Source: JBCBKU01 sp965267475
GTDB taxonomy: Bacteria; Pseudomonadota; Alphaproteobacteria; Rhodobacterales; Rhodobacteraceae
DNA: 64,000 nt
Direction: 5' to 3'
Assembly (NCBI GenBank): GCA_965267475.1
Contig: OZ254079.1
Location: forward strand, 3,658,001-3,722,000
The notes below the pieces were generated by a model, which saw nothing but the letters and a program-made list of their open reading frames with translations, made no database searches and was not told the DNA's origin. The position numbers and the translations under genes were made by a program. Of this stretch, positions 41,413-49,227 are shown in pieces (the first letter of the stretch is position 1; each line of letters starts with the position of its first letter).

Positions 41413-41453
41413 ATTTCAGGGCGCAGGGCGGGCGGGTGGGCGCGCCCTGAAAT
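41413..41453. repeat. Perfect 12-bp inverted repeat between convergent genes
   Basis: ATTTCAGGGCGC (41413-41424) and GCGCCCTGAAAT (41442-41453) are exact complements around a 17-base GC-rich loop. The hairpin lies between the pyrD and MATE stop codons. Neither side has a T run, so it may be a Rho-assisted or mRNA-stabilising structure rather than a classical terminator. Confidence 0.6.
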
Positions 41454-41468
41454 CGGCATCGCCTGTGC

Positions 41469-42797
41469 TCATGCCGGGTCGGCCGCCCGCTCCAGCGCCG
41501 GGTACCGCAATCCAAGCGTGACGCCCCGGGCCACGAACCAGATCAGCATCGCGATCCAAAGCCCGTGATTGCCGAAGGGCGGCACCAGGGCCAGCACCGC
41601 AATCCCATAGATGACACCCGACACCGCCATCATGTTCCGCATGTCCCGCGTCCGTGTGGCCCCGATGAAGATCCCGTCCAGCATCCAGGCCGCCGCCCCC
41701 GCCACGGGCGCGAGGATCATATAGATCAGATAGATCCGCGCCTCGTCCCGGACATCTTGCGCCGTGGTCATCCGGTCGATGGCCCAGTCGCCGAAGACCG
41801 TGAAAAACACCATCAACACCAGACCCACGCCGACGGACCAGATCCCGGTCATGATCGCTGCGCGCCGGAGCCGCGCCCGGGCCTTGGCGCCCATCGCCTG
41901 CCCCACCAGGGTTTCTGCCGCGATGGCAAACCCGTCCATCGCGAAAGCTGTGGTGATCAGAAACTGGTACAGGATCTGGTTGGCGGCCAACTGCGTGTTT
42001 CCGAGTTTCGAGCCATAGAAGATAAAGGACACGAAGCCGATTTGCAGAATGACCGACCGCAACACGATATCGGTGTTCACGGACGCCATATTCCTCAGCC
42101 GGTCGCGGTCGAAGACCCGGGGCCAGTTCAGCCAATGGGGGCGCCGAAACGCGCCCCGGCACATCCAAAGCCCAAGACCCAGCCCGGTATACTCCGCGAT
42201 GAACGTGGCAAAGGCCACGCCCTGGACCCCCCAGCCCAGGCCCAGAACGAACCAGAGGTTCAGCCCGATATTCAACCCGTTCATCGAAAGCTGGATCCAC
42301 AGGATGTCCCTTGTCCGTTCATCCGCGATCAGCCATCCCGTGATGCCATACAAGCCAATCGCCGCCGGGGCCGCGAAGATCCGGACGGTCATGTAGTCCC
42401 GCGTCAGGGCCTCGACCTCGGGCGTTGCGGGCGAAACCAGGAATGCCCCCCAGAACAAAAGCGGCTGCAAAAGGATCAGCCCAAGCCCCGCGACACCTGC
42501 AATCATCAATGCGCGGGTCAGCATGACATCGGTTTCCACCGCATCGCCCGCCCCGATGGCCTGGCTGGTCAACCCGACCGTTCCCATGCGGAGAAACCCG
42601 AAAAACCAGTAAAGCGCTCCGATGATAATCGAACCCATGCCGACCGCGCCGATCAGAACCGCTTGCCCCAACTGCCCGATCACGCCCGTGTCGAACACGC
42701 CCAGGATGGCGACCGAGGCGTTGGTCAGAACAATGGGGATCGCGATCTTCAGAACGCGTGTATGTGTCAGGGGGCCTTGTGTCGCCTCAGTCTTCAT
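41469..42797 (-). CDS. MATE-family efflux transporter (DinF-like)
   Basis: This 442-residue membrane protein has about twelve hydrophobic helices in two similar halves, with the paired features of MATE transporters (IVLTNASVAILGVFDTGVIGQLG at the first helix, GFAIAAETLVGQAMGAK at the seventh). These exchange protons or sodium for cationic compounds; the substrate cannot be told. The DinF subgroup is suggested by the overall pattern only. Its start overlaps the upstream thioesterase gene by eleven bases, so it is the last of a three-gene operon. Confidence 0.9.
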   Translation of the reverse strand: MKTEATQGPLTHTRVLKIAIPIVLTNASVAILGVFDTGVIGQLGQAVLIGAVGMGSIIIGALYWFFGFLRMGTVGLTSQAIGAGDAVETDVMLTRALMIAGVAGLGLILLQPLLFWGAFLVSPATPEVEALTRDYMTVRIFAAPAAIGLYGITGWLIADERTRDILWIQLSMNGLNIGLNLWFVLGLGWGVQGVAFATFIAEYTGLGLGLWMCRGAFRRPHWLNWPRVFDRDRLRNMASVNTDIVLRSVILQIGFVSFIFYGSKLGNTQLAANQILYQFLITTAFAMDGFAIAAETLVGQAMGAKARARLRRAAIMTGIWSVGVGLVLMVFFTVFGDWAIDRMTTAQDVRDEARIYLIYMILAPVAGAAAWMLDGIFIGATRTRDMRNMMAVSGVIYGIAVLALVPPFGNHGLWIAMLIWFVARGVTLGLRYPALERAADPA

Positions 42798-43290
42798 TGC
42801 GCCTTGGCATCAGGAAATGCCCGGTTGCCTGCGCCATGGGTCGGCTTCGATTGTCCTGCCAAGCCTCCACGAAGACGCTCGCATAGCGGCGGCCCGAGCG
42901 ATTGACACGCGCCCGCGCATAGACATCGCGGGGCAAGCCGGATCGCAGATAGTCTACTGTAAAATCAATGGTTTTCGGGAACCGAGACAGCTGGTCGGCG
43001 TCGGGTGAGGTCCGGCCAGCCTCAAGATCTTCCCAAAGAATGGACCAACTCAACTGGACCATCCCTGCCACTTCCAGAAAGGCCGCTGTAACCCCGCCAT
43101 GCAGCGCCGGAAGAAGCGGGTTCCCGATCAGCTTTTCGTCGAAATCCAGGATCGCGGTCAGTTCGTCGCCGCGCCGATCAAACCGTATGCCGAGGTAATT
43201 CGCGTAAGGGATCGAGCCCGCCAGCCGGTGAAGCGCCGCATCTCGGCGCTGTTTGACGGCCTGCACCGGTTCGGGCCGTTTCGCGCTCAT
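42787..43290 (-). CDS. PaaI-type hotdog-fold thioesterase A
   Basis: This 167-residue hotdog protein carries the PaaI/YdiI-like segment LPALHGGVTAAFLEVAGM (about 63-80), in which HGG leads into the long central helix. FTVDYLRSG is the following beta strand motif. Such proteins hydrolyse acyl-CoA thioesters. It overlaps the second thioesterase upstream by four bases and the MATE gene downstream by eleven. Two different paralogues in tandem suggests two acyl substrates or a heteromeric enzyme. Confidence 0.85.
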   Translation of the reverse strand: MSAKRPEPVQAVKQRRDAALHRLAGSIPYANYLGIRFDRRGDELTAILDFDEKLIGNPLLPALHGGVTAAFLEVAGMVQLSWSILWEDLEAGRTSPDADQLSRFPKTIDFTVDYLRSGLPRDVYARARVNRSGRRYASVFVEAWQDNRSRPMAQATGHFLMPRRNED

Positions 43291-43724
43291 GTGCCCGACC
43301 CCTTGGCCGAGGACACTGTGAAGGCACCCGCCGCCGTTGCAACAGGGGGGCTTTCCTGATCGTCCACCGCCACCGCGCGAACAAAGGCCACTGATCGGGT
43401 GATGTGAAAGACCGACGCCTTCGCGCGAATGGTCTGGCCCGGCGTCGCAGGCCGCATATAGTCGATCCGAAGATCCAACGTTGCTGTGACCGATGGCGAA
43501 GACGGGTGGCTCATCACTGCCGCGCCGCCGCAGGTATCCATCAAGGTCGACACGGCCCCGCCGTGCATTACGCCGGTCTCGGGATCGCCAATGAAACGCT
43601 CATCATAGGGCATCGAGATCTCGGCCTCGCCATCGCCAATGGACAAAAGCGTCATAGCCAAAGCCCGCGAATGCGGGATCGCCTCAATAAACTGGCGGGC
43701 TAGCTTGGCTTTCCGGTCGTCCAT
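43287..43724 (-). CDS. PaaI-type hotdog-fold thioesterase B
   Basis: This 145-residue protein has the more canonical PaaI motif GVMHGGAVSTLMDTCGG (about 51-67), with the aspartate on the helix that supports catalysis. LRIDYMRPA follows. The ATG at 43724 is chosen because AGGAGG lies six bases before it; the frame from 43745 has no such signal. It is the first gene of the thioesterase-thioesterase-MATE operon and is divergent from the first MerR gene. Confidence 0.88.
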   Translation of the reverse strand: MDDRKAKLARQFIEAIPHSRALAMTLLSIGDGEAEISMPYDERFIGDPETGVMHGGAVSTLMDTCGGAAVMSHPSSPSVTATLDLRIDYMRPATPGQTIRAKASVFHITRSVAFVRAVAVDDQESPPVATAAGAFTVSSAKGSGT

Positions 43725-43845
43725 GGCGCCTCCTGACCGCCCCATCTATCCGATTGAACCGCTCTGACCTGCAAGCGTATTCTCGCCACCCGCTGATTGC
43801 GCGCAGCCCCGCGCCTGGGCTAGATTCCATTCAGGGAGGAGCGGG

Positions 43846-44223
43846 ATGTCCGACGATCGTCTGTCATTCAAAGAGATGTGCGCGAAGTTCGATGTGACGC
43901 CGCGGACGTTGCGGTATTACGAATACATCGAGCTTCTTTCGCCCGAGCGCGAAGGGCGCAGCCGCTTTTACACCTCTCGCGAAGTGGCGCGCATGACCCT
44001 GATCCTCAGGGGGCGCAGATGGGGTTTTAGCCTGGAAGAGATCCGGCAATGGCTGGAAATGCGCGACCAAGAAGGCGACCGCGCGCAGCTTCAGGGTTTC
44101 ATCGAAATGGCGGATCGTCAGCTTGGCGTTCTGGCCGAGCAGCAGGCGCAGCTTAAGGAAACCATCGCCGAACTTGAAGAGATGCGGGGCCAGGTGGCCG
44201 GAGAACTCAGCACGAAATCGTGA
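43846..44223 (+). CDS. MerR-family regulator 1
   Basis: This 125-residue protein has the MerR winged helix-turn-helix (about 7-75: EMCAKFDVTPRTLRYYEYIELLSP and GFSLEEIRQWLEM). A coiled-coil dimerisation helix follows (about 85-120). There are no C-terminal cysteines of the metal-sensing type. It is very like the second MerR protein 125 bases downstream. MerR regulators of this size next to acyl-CoA genes are known as LiuR-type regulators of branched-chain amino acid or fatty acid breakdown. GGGAGGAG precedes the start. Confidence 0.9.
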   Translation: MSDDRLSFKEMCAKFDVTPRTLRYYEYIELLSPEREGRSRFYTSREVARMTLILRGRRWGFSLEEIRQWLEMRDQEGDRAQLQGFIEMADRQLGVLAEQQAQLKETIAELEEMRGQVAGELSTKS

Positions 44224-44260
44224 ATATTGGGGGCGTCTGACCAAAGTGACGCAACGTTTG

Positions 44261-44293
44261 GTTGACGCACACGTCAACTTCGATTGAATCGAA
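44261..44293. promoter_or_regulatory. Two adjacent perfect palindromes before the second MerR gene
   Basis: GTTGACGCACACGTCAAC (44261-44278) is a 7-bp dyad with a four-base centre. It abuts TTCGATTGAATCGAA (44279-44293), a 7-bp dyad with a one-base centre. The first contains a possible -35 box (TTGACG), and TTGAAT sixteen bases on could be a weak -10. The first dyad resembles published sites for LiuR-type MerR regulators. Placement about 55 bases before the MerR 2 start suggests autoregulation of the whole acyl-CoA operon. Confidence 0.65.
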
Positions 44294-44347
44294 TCTTATG
44301 TTTCGTCAGTCACCCGCCCCAATGACGATGACAGGAGCGCCCGGACC

Positions 44348-44749
44348 ATGACGACCGAGCAGATGACAATCCGCGAAATGTGCGACGCCTTTGGTGTCAC
44401 GCCACGAACCTTGCGGTTTTACGAAGCCAAGGAACTTTTGTTCCCGATCCGCGACGGCCAGAAGCGGCTGTTCACGAAGCGGGACCGGGCGCGGTTGAAG
44501 TTGATCCTGCGCGGCAAGCGCTTCGGCTATAGTTTGGAAGAGATCCGCCAGCTTTTGGACCTCTACGACCTGGACGATCAGCAACTCACTCAGCTGACCC
44601 GCACCTATGAGGTCGGCAAGACCCATCTGGCCGAGATGATCGCGCGCCGGGACGAGTTGAACGAGGCGATCGCCGATTTCACACAGCAGCTCAAATGGGG
44701 GGAAGAGATGATCCACACCCTCAAGAACCCCGCAAAGGCCGCAGAATAA
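44348..44749 (+). CDS. MerR-family regulator 2
   Basis: This 133-residue protein shares the architecture and much sequence with MerR 1: EMCDAFGVTPRTLRFYEAKELLFP, then the wing, GYSLEEIRQLLDL, and a long C-terminal helix with no metal-binding cysteines. It lies 21 bases before the acyl-CoA dehydrogenase gene on the same strand, so it should be the first gene of that operon and its direct regulator. The two regulators probably arose by duplication and might bind the two palindromes upstream, separately or as heterodimers. Confidence 0.92.
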   Translation: MTTEQMTIREMCDAFGVTPRTLRFYEAKELLFPIRDGQKRLFTKRDRARLKLILRGKRFGYSLEEIRQLLDLYDLDDQQLTQLTRTYEVGKTHLAEMIARRDELNEAIADFTQQLKWGEEMIHTLKNPAKAAE

Positions 44750-44770
44750 TCCCAGCAAAAGGACCCGCCC

Positions 44771-46546
44771 ATGCCAAGTTACGCCGCGCCGACCAAGGAT
44801 ATGGCCTTCGTCTTGCACGAGGTGCTGAAGGTTTCTGAAAGCGATACCCCTGGGTACTCGGAACTAGAGGCCGATTTTACCTCGGCGGTTCTGGAAGAAG
44901 CGGGCAAACTGGCATCGGATGTTCTGCAACCCCTGAACGCCTCGGGCGATCAGGAAGGCTGCACGTTCGAAAATGGCGTGGTGCGGACCCCGGCGGGCTT
45001 CAAGGACGCCTTTGAGGCCATGAAGGAAGGCGGCTGGAACGGGCTGGATCTGCCGGAACAATATGGCGGTCAGGGCATGCCCTATCTGTTGGGGACGGCT
45101 GTGGGCGAGATCTTCGTCTCGGCCAACATGGCCTTCAACATGTATCAGGGCCTGACCCATGGCGCGATCTCAGCGATCTTGGCCCATGGCACGGACGCGC
45201 AAAAAGACACCTATGTCCCGAAGATGACGGCCCTTGAATGGACCGGAACGATGAACCTGACCGAACCCCATGCAGGCACGGATTTGGGCATCATGCGCAC
45301 CAAGGCCGAACCACAGGATGACGGATCATACGCGATCACAGGCCAGAAGATCTTCATCTCGGCGGGCGATCATGACATGGCCGAAAACGTCATCCATCTG
45401 GTTCTGGCCAAGGCGCCTGGCGGGGGCGAGGGTACGAAGGGGATTTCGCTGTTCATCGTGCCCAAGTTCCTCGTGAACGATGACGGGTCGCTCGGCGCCC
45501 GGAACGGCGTTTCGGTCGGCAAGATCGAAGAGAAAATGGGCATCCACGGCAACGCCACTTGTGTCATGAACTATGACGGCGCGACGGGGTACCTGATTGG
45601 CGATCTGCACAAGGGCATGCGCGCCATGTTCACCATGATGAACGAAGCGCGGCTGGGTGTGGGGCTGCAAGGCTATGCGCAGGCGGAAGCCGCCTATCAG
45701 AACGCGTTGATCTATGCCAAAGACAGGCTTCAGGGCCGCGATGTCACGGGCGTCAAGAACCCCGAAGGTAATGCCGATCCGATCATCGTGCATCCGGATG
45801 TCCGCCGGAACCTTATGGACCAGAAAAGCTTTGTCGAAGGCGCGCGGGCCTTCACGTTCTGGGGCGCCGAGATGATCGACCGCGCGCATCTGGCCGAAGA
45901 CGCCGATGCGGAAGGGATGATCTCGCTTTTGACCCCGGTTCTGAAGGGTTTCCTGACGGATAAGGGCTTCGAAGCCGCCGTCAACGCGCAACAGGTCTAT
46001 GGCGGCCATGGCTATATCGAGGAATGGGGCATGTCGCAGTTTGCGCGCGATGCCCGGATCGCCATGATCTATGAAGGCGCCAACGGCGTGCAGGCGCTGG
46101 ACCTCGTGGGCCGGAAACTGGCACAGGACGGCGGCAAACATGTCATGGCCTTCTTTGAGATGGTGAAAAGCTTCTGCAAGGACAATGGCGATAGCCCCTT
46201 GGCGGCTGACTTCATCGAACCGCTGAAAAACGCGTCAAAAGACCTGCAAGCCGCGGGCATGTTCTTCATGCAAAACGGTATGAAGAACCCGAATGCCGCG
46301 CTGGCGGGGTCTTACGACTTCATGCACCTATTCGGCCATGTCTGCCTGGGTCTGATGTGGGCCAAGATGGGCCTGGCGGCGCAAGCCGCGCTGGATGGCG
46401 GCGCTTCGGACAAAGAGTTCTATGAAACCAAGCTCGCCACAGGCCGCTACTACATGGCGCGCCAGCTTCCGGCGACGTCCATGCACCTTGCACGGATCCA
46501 GTCGGGCGCGGACCCCGTCATGACACTTGCGGCGGAGAGCTTCTGA
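44771..46546 (+). CDS. Acyl-CoA dehydrogenase, long (DmdC/FadE-like) type
   Basis: This 591-residue flavoprotein is longer than classical medium-chain enzymes and has the extra C-terminal domain seen in the AcdH/DmdC-like group. Visible are the FAD/substrate segment TGTMNLTEPHAGTDLG (about 157-172), YGGHGYIEEWGMSQFARD and IYEGANGVQALDLVGRK, which contains the expected catalytic glutamate. It introduces a double bond into an acyl-CoA. Roseobacter DmdC, which oxidises methylmercaptopropionyl-CoA from DMSP, is of this type, but no dmdD-like hydratase is adjacent, so a general fatty-acid role is equally likely. It shares a TGATG junction with the next gene. Confidence 0.9.
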   Translation: MPSYAAPTKDMAFVLHEVLKVSESDTPGYSELEADFTSAVLEEAGKLASDVLQPLNASGDQEGCTFENGVVRTPAGFKDAFEAMKEGGWNGLDLPEQYGGQGMPYLLGTAVGEIFVSANMAFNMYQGLTHGAISAILAHGTDAQKDTYVPKMTALEWTGTMNLTEPHAGTDLGIMRTKAEPQDDGSYAITGQKIFISAGDHDMAENVIHLVLAKAPGGGEGTKGISLFIVPKFLVNDDGSLGARNGVSVGKIEEKMGIHGNATCVMNYDGATGYLIGDLHKGMRAMFTMMNEARLGVGLQGYAQAEAAYQNALIYAKDRLQGRDVTGVKNPEGNADPIIVHPDVRRNLMDQKSFVEGARAFTFWGAEMIDRAHLAEDADAEGMISLLTPVLKGFLTDKGFEAAVNAQQVYGGHGYIEEWGMSQFARDARIAMIYEGANGVQALDLVGRKLAQDGGKHVMAFFEMVKSFCKDNGDSPLAADFIEPLKNASKDLQAAGMFFMQNGMKNPNAALAGSYDFMHLFGHVCLGLMWAKMGLAAQAALDGGASDKEFYETKLATGRYYMARQLPATSMHLARIQSGADPVMTLAAESF

Positions 46547-46758
46547 TGCCGAAACGCCTGCGCCTGACACGTCGCCCCAACATCGCCATGACCGAAGATG
46601 GCTTCCGCCGCCTCCGCCGCTTCGCCGCCGAGGCAGGGCTGGACGAAGGCGAAGCGCTCAGCTTCCTGTTTGAGAACTTCGACAGCGTGATGGACGAAGA
46701 CAACCTGACCCACCGGCTCCGGATCTTCAATTCCGAGCTGGAAGCGCGCAAAAAGTGA
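46546..46758 (+). CDS. Small basic hypothetical protein in the acyl-CoA operon
   Basis: The 70-residue product starts MPKRLRLTRRP and has a helical middle (about 17-50: EDGFRRLRRFAAEAGLDEGEALSFLFENFD) ending in charged residues. The start codon shares one base with the acyl-CoA dehydrogenase stop (TGATG), which is strong support for translation. The arginine-rich start and helical core resemble ribbon-helix-helix or small DNA/RNA-binding proteins, but that is only a guess. Family not recognised. Confidence 0.6.
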   Translation: MPKRLRLTRRPNIAMTEDGFRRLRRFAAEAGLDEGEALSFLFENFDSVMDEDNLTHRLRIFNSELEARKK

Positions 46759-46781
46759 CCCCCATCGCCCTGACGGTTCGG

Positions 46782-46849
46782 TTGGGGCGGCGGGGCCCCA
46801 AAGCGGCGAAGCCGCGCCTGGGGAGACAAAAAATGACGCCGAAGGCGTC
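46782..46849. repeat. Composite hairpin element, copy B
   Basis: Three hairpins follow one another: TTGGGGC/GCCCCAA (46782-46801), GCGGC-GAA-GCCGC (46803-46815) and GACGCC-GAA-GGCGTC (46835-46849). The first and last match the arrangement at 15516-15578. This copy lies inside the operon between the small gene and the GST gene, where it could affect messenger stability or reduce downstream expression. Confidence 0.55.
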
Positions 46850-46870
46850 GCAATGTGAAAGCGGCCTGCC

Positions 46871-47518
46871 ATGATCCAACTCCACTGCTTCGGTGAATCC
46901 GGGAATGCCTATAAGGCCGCGCTTGCGCTTGAAATGGCGGGACTCGACTGGGAACCGGTCTTCATCGACTTCTTCAACGGCGCCGCACGCACGCCGGAAT
47001 ACCGGGAAAACCTGAACCCCATGGGCGAAGCGCCGGTCATGGTCGATGGCGACATCCGCCTGACCCAATCCGGCGTCATTCAGCAATACGTCACCGACAA
47101 GACGGGTAAGCTCGGCGGCGCGCCGGAAGACAAATACGAAGTGCTGCGCTGGGTCCTTTGGGACAATCACAAACTGTCCTCGCAGGCTGGTGTCACGCGC
47201 TTCCTTCTGAATTTCCTGCCCGAAGACAAGCGCCCGGCCGAGGCGATCGCCTTCCTGCAAGGCCGCTTGCAAGCCGCCTATGCGGTCCTGAACGCCCATC
47301 TCGACGGGCGCGACTGGATCGTGGGCAACGGACCGACCATGGCCGATATCTCTTGCTGCGGTTATCTCTACTATCCCGAACCTTTCGGGTTTGCCCGCAC
47401 CGACTGGCCGCATATCGACGCCTGGCTTGCCCGGCTTGCCAAGCAACCCGGCTGGAAACACCCCTATGACCTCATGTTCGCGCCCACCATGGGCACTGAC
47501 GAAAGGAACGCCCGATGA
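46871..47518 (+). CDS. Glutathione S-transferase family protein
   Basis: This 215-residue protein has a thioredoxin-like N-terminal domain (1-80: IQLHCFGESGNAYKAALALEMAGLDWE, then the conserved cis-proline region MGEAPVMVDGD, and LTQSGVIQQYV with the gamma-glutamyl-binding QS). An all-helical C-terminal domain ends near WKHPYDL. The N-terminal S/N in ESGNAYK would activate glutathione. Its location between acyl-CoA genes suggests removal of reactive acyl or enal by-products. The stop overlaps the thiolase start by four bases. Confidence 0.9.
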   Translation: MIQLHCFGESGNAYKAALALEMAGLDWEPVFIDFFNGAARTPEYRENLNPMGEAPVMVDGDIRLTQSGVIQQYVTDKTGKLGGAPEDKYEVLRWVLWDNHKLSSQAGVTRFLLNFLPEDKRPAEAIAFLQGRLQAAYAVLNAHLDGRDWIVGNGPTMADISCCGYLYYPEPFGFARTDWPHIDAWLARLAKQPGWKHPYDLMFAPTMGTDERNAR

Positions 47519-48726
47519 CCGACGCCTATATCTATGACGCGATCCGCAGCCCCCGTGGCAAAGGCCGCAAGGATGGCAGCCTGCACGAAGTCACCGCGGT
47601 GCGCCTTTCGGCGGAAATCCTGAACGCGCTGAAGGATCGCAACAACCTGGACGGCCATGCGGTCGAAGACGTGATTTGGGGCAATGTCACCCAGGTCGCC
47701 GAACAGGGCGGTTGCCTTGCGCGAACCGCCGTGCTCGCCTCGGACCTCGACGAGAAGATCCCGGGCCTTGCCATCAACCGCTTCTGTGCATCCGGGCTTG
47801 AGGCCGTGAACCTTGCCGCGAACCAGGTCAAAGGCGGCGCGGGCCAGGCTTACATCGCGGGCGGTGTCGAGATGATGGGCCGCGTGCCCATGGGCTCGGA
47901 CGGGGCAGCCATTGCCGTCGACCCGACTGTCGCAATGGAGACCTATTTCGTCCCACAAGGCATTTCGGCCGATATCATCGCCACCGAATACGGGTTTTCC
48001 CGCGACGACGCCGATGCTTTCGCGGTCGAATCCCAGAAACGCGCTGCCGCCGCGTGGGAAGATGGCCGGTTCTCGAAATCCGTGGTTCCGATCAAGGACC
48101 AGAACGGCCTGACGATCCTGGATCATGACGAATACATGCGCCCAGGCACGGACATGCAGGCGCTTGGTGCGTTGAACGCGTCCTTCCAGGCAATGGGCGA
48201 AGCAATGCCTGGCTTCGACAAGGTCGCACTGATGAAATATCCGCATCTTGAGCGGATCAATCACATCCACCATGCGGGCAATTCGTCCGGCATCGTGGAT
48301 GGCGCTGCGGGCGTTCTGATCGGGACGAAGGAATTCGGTGAGGCCAACGGGATTAAACCCCGCGCGCGGATCCGCGCCACGGCCAAGATCGGCACCGATC
48401 CGACGATCATGCTAACCGGACCTGTCCCGGTCACCGAAAAGATCCTGGCCGATCACGGCATGGAGATCGGCGATATCGACCTGTTCGAGGTGAACGAGGC
48501 GTTTTCGTCCGTCGTCCTGCGCTTCATGCAGGCTTTCGATGTTGATCATGACAAGCTGAACGTAAATGGCGGGTCGATCGCCATGGGCCACCCGCTTGGG
48601 GCCACCGGCGCCATGATCCTGGGCACGCTGATCGATGAGATGGAGCGCGCTGACAAGGAAACCGGCCTGGCCACGCTTTGCGTCGCCTCGGGCATGGGTG
48701 CTGCCACGATCATTGAGCGGGTGTGA
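47515..48726 (+). CDS. Acetyl-CoA acyltransferase (thiolase)
   Basis: This 403-residue thiolase cleaves 3-oxoacyl-CoA with coenzyme A. The nucleophilic cysteine is C91 in NRFCASGLEAVN. The GGSIAMGHPLGATGA motif provides the histidine near residue 355, and the second cysteine lies in CVASGMGAA. It is of the FadA/degradative type by neighbourhood. It follows the GST gene with an ATGA overlap and its own stop overlaps or abuts the cupin start, so the segment is tightly coupled. Confidence 0.95.
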   Translation: MTDAYIYDAIRSPRGKGRKDGSLHEVTAVRLSAEILNALKDRNNLDGHAVEDVIWGNVTQVAEQGGCLARTAVLASDLDEKIPGLAINRFCASGLEAVNLAANQVKGGAGQAYIAGGVEMMGRVPMGSDGAAIAVDPTVAMETYFVPQGISADIIATEYGFSRDDADAFAVESQKRAAAAWEDGRFSKSVVPIKDQNGLTILDHDEYMRPGTDMQALGALNASFQAMGEAMPGFDKVALMKYPHLERINHIHHAGNSSGIVDGAAGVLIGTKEFGEANGIKPRARIRATAKIGTDPTIMLTGPVPVTEKILADHGMEIGDIDLFEVNEAFSSVVLRFMQAFDVDHDKLNVNGGSIAMGHPLGATGAMILGTLIDEMERADKETGLATLCVASGMGAATIIERV

Positions 48727-48731
48727 CGCCC

Positions 48732-49211
48732 ATGCCCAAGATCGACATGAGTGACATCCCGGTCCGCACCGGATCAGGCTATCCGGGCAAGCTGGCCGAG
48801 AAGGTGGCGGGCCGGTCGCAAAAGGCGCTTGGCCGTCACGCGGGCCTAACCCAGTTCGGCGCGAACCTTGTGACGCTGGCGCCCGGTGCGCTGTCATCGC
48901 TGCGCCATTGGCACGAAGAACAGGACGAATTCCTTGTGGTCCTGTCCGGGACGCTTACGCTTGTTGAAGACGACGGCCCGACCGAGCTTGCCCCCGGCGA
49001 TTGTGCGGCCTTTCCGGCGGGCGCGGCCAATGGCCACCATTTGGTCAATAACAGCGACGCACCCGGCAGCTTCGTGGTTGTCGGCACGCACACACCGACC
49101 GAGATCGCCCATTACAGTGACGTCGACATGATGGTCACAGTCGAAGACGGCGTATTTTCATTCACCCGCCGCGACGGCAGCCCCGTCGTGGATGCGGACG
49201 ATCCATCCTGA
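48732..49211 (+). CDS. Cupin-domain protein
   Basis: This 159-residue protein is a small single-domain cupin. The metal-site motif 1 is seen as RHWHEEQDEFLVVLSG (about 59-74, with two histidines and glutamates). Motif 2 lies near PAGAANGHHLVN (about 97-108). A GTG at 48723, overlapping the thiolase stop, is an alternative start that would add three residues. Function unknown; its position between thiolase and fadB genes is unusual and recalls RmlC-type sugar or acyl-binding cupins. It might bind an intermediate or a metal. Confidence 0.82.
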   Translation: MPKIDMSDIPVRTGSGYPGKLAEKVAGRSQKALGRHAGLTQFGANLVTLAPGALSSLRHWHEEQDEFLVVLSGTLTLVEDDGPTELAPGDCAAFPAGAANGHHLVNNSDAPGSFVVVGTHTPTEIAHYSDVDMMVTVEDGVFSFTRRDGSPVVDADDPS

Positions 49212-49227
49212 ACGAAGCGAGGCTTTC

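Noticed and set aside
44771..46546. Naming the acyl-CoA dehydrogenase dmdC outright
   Set aside because: Length and domain pattern fit DmdC, but several long acyl-CoA dehydrogenases in this group do too, and no dmdD-like gene is adjacent. The general name is safer.
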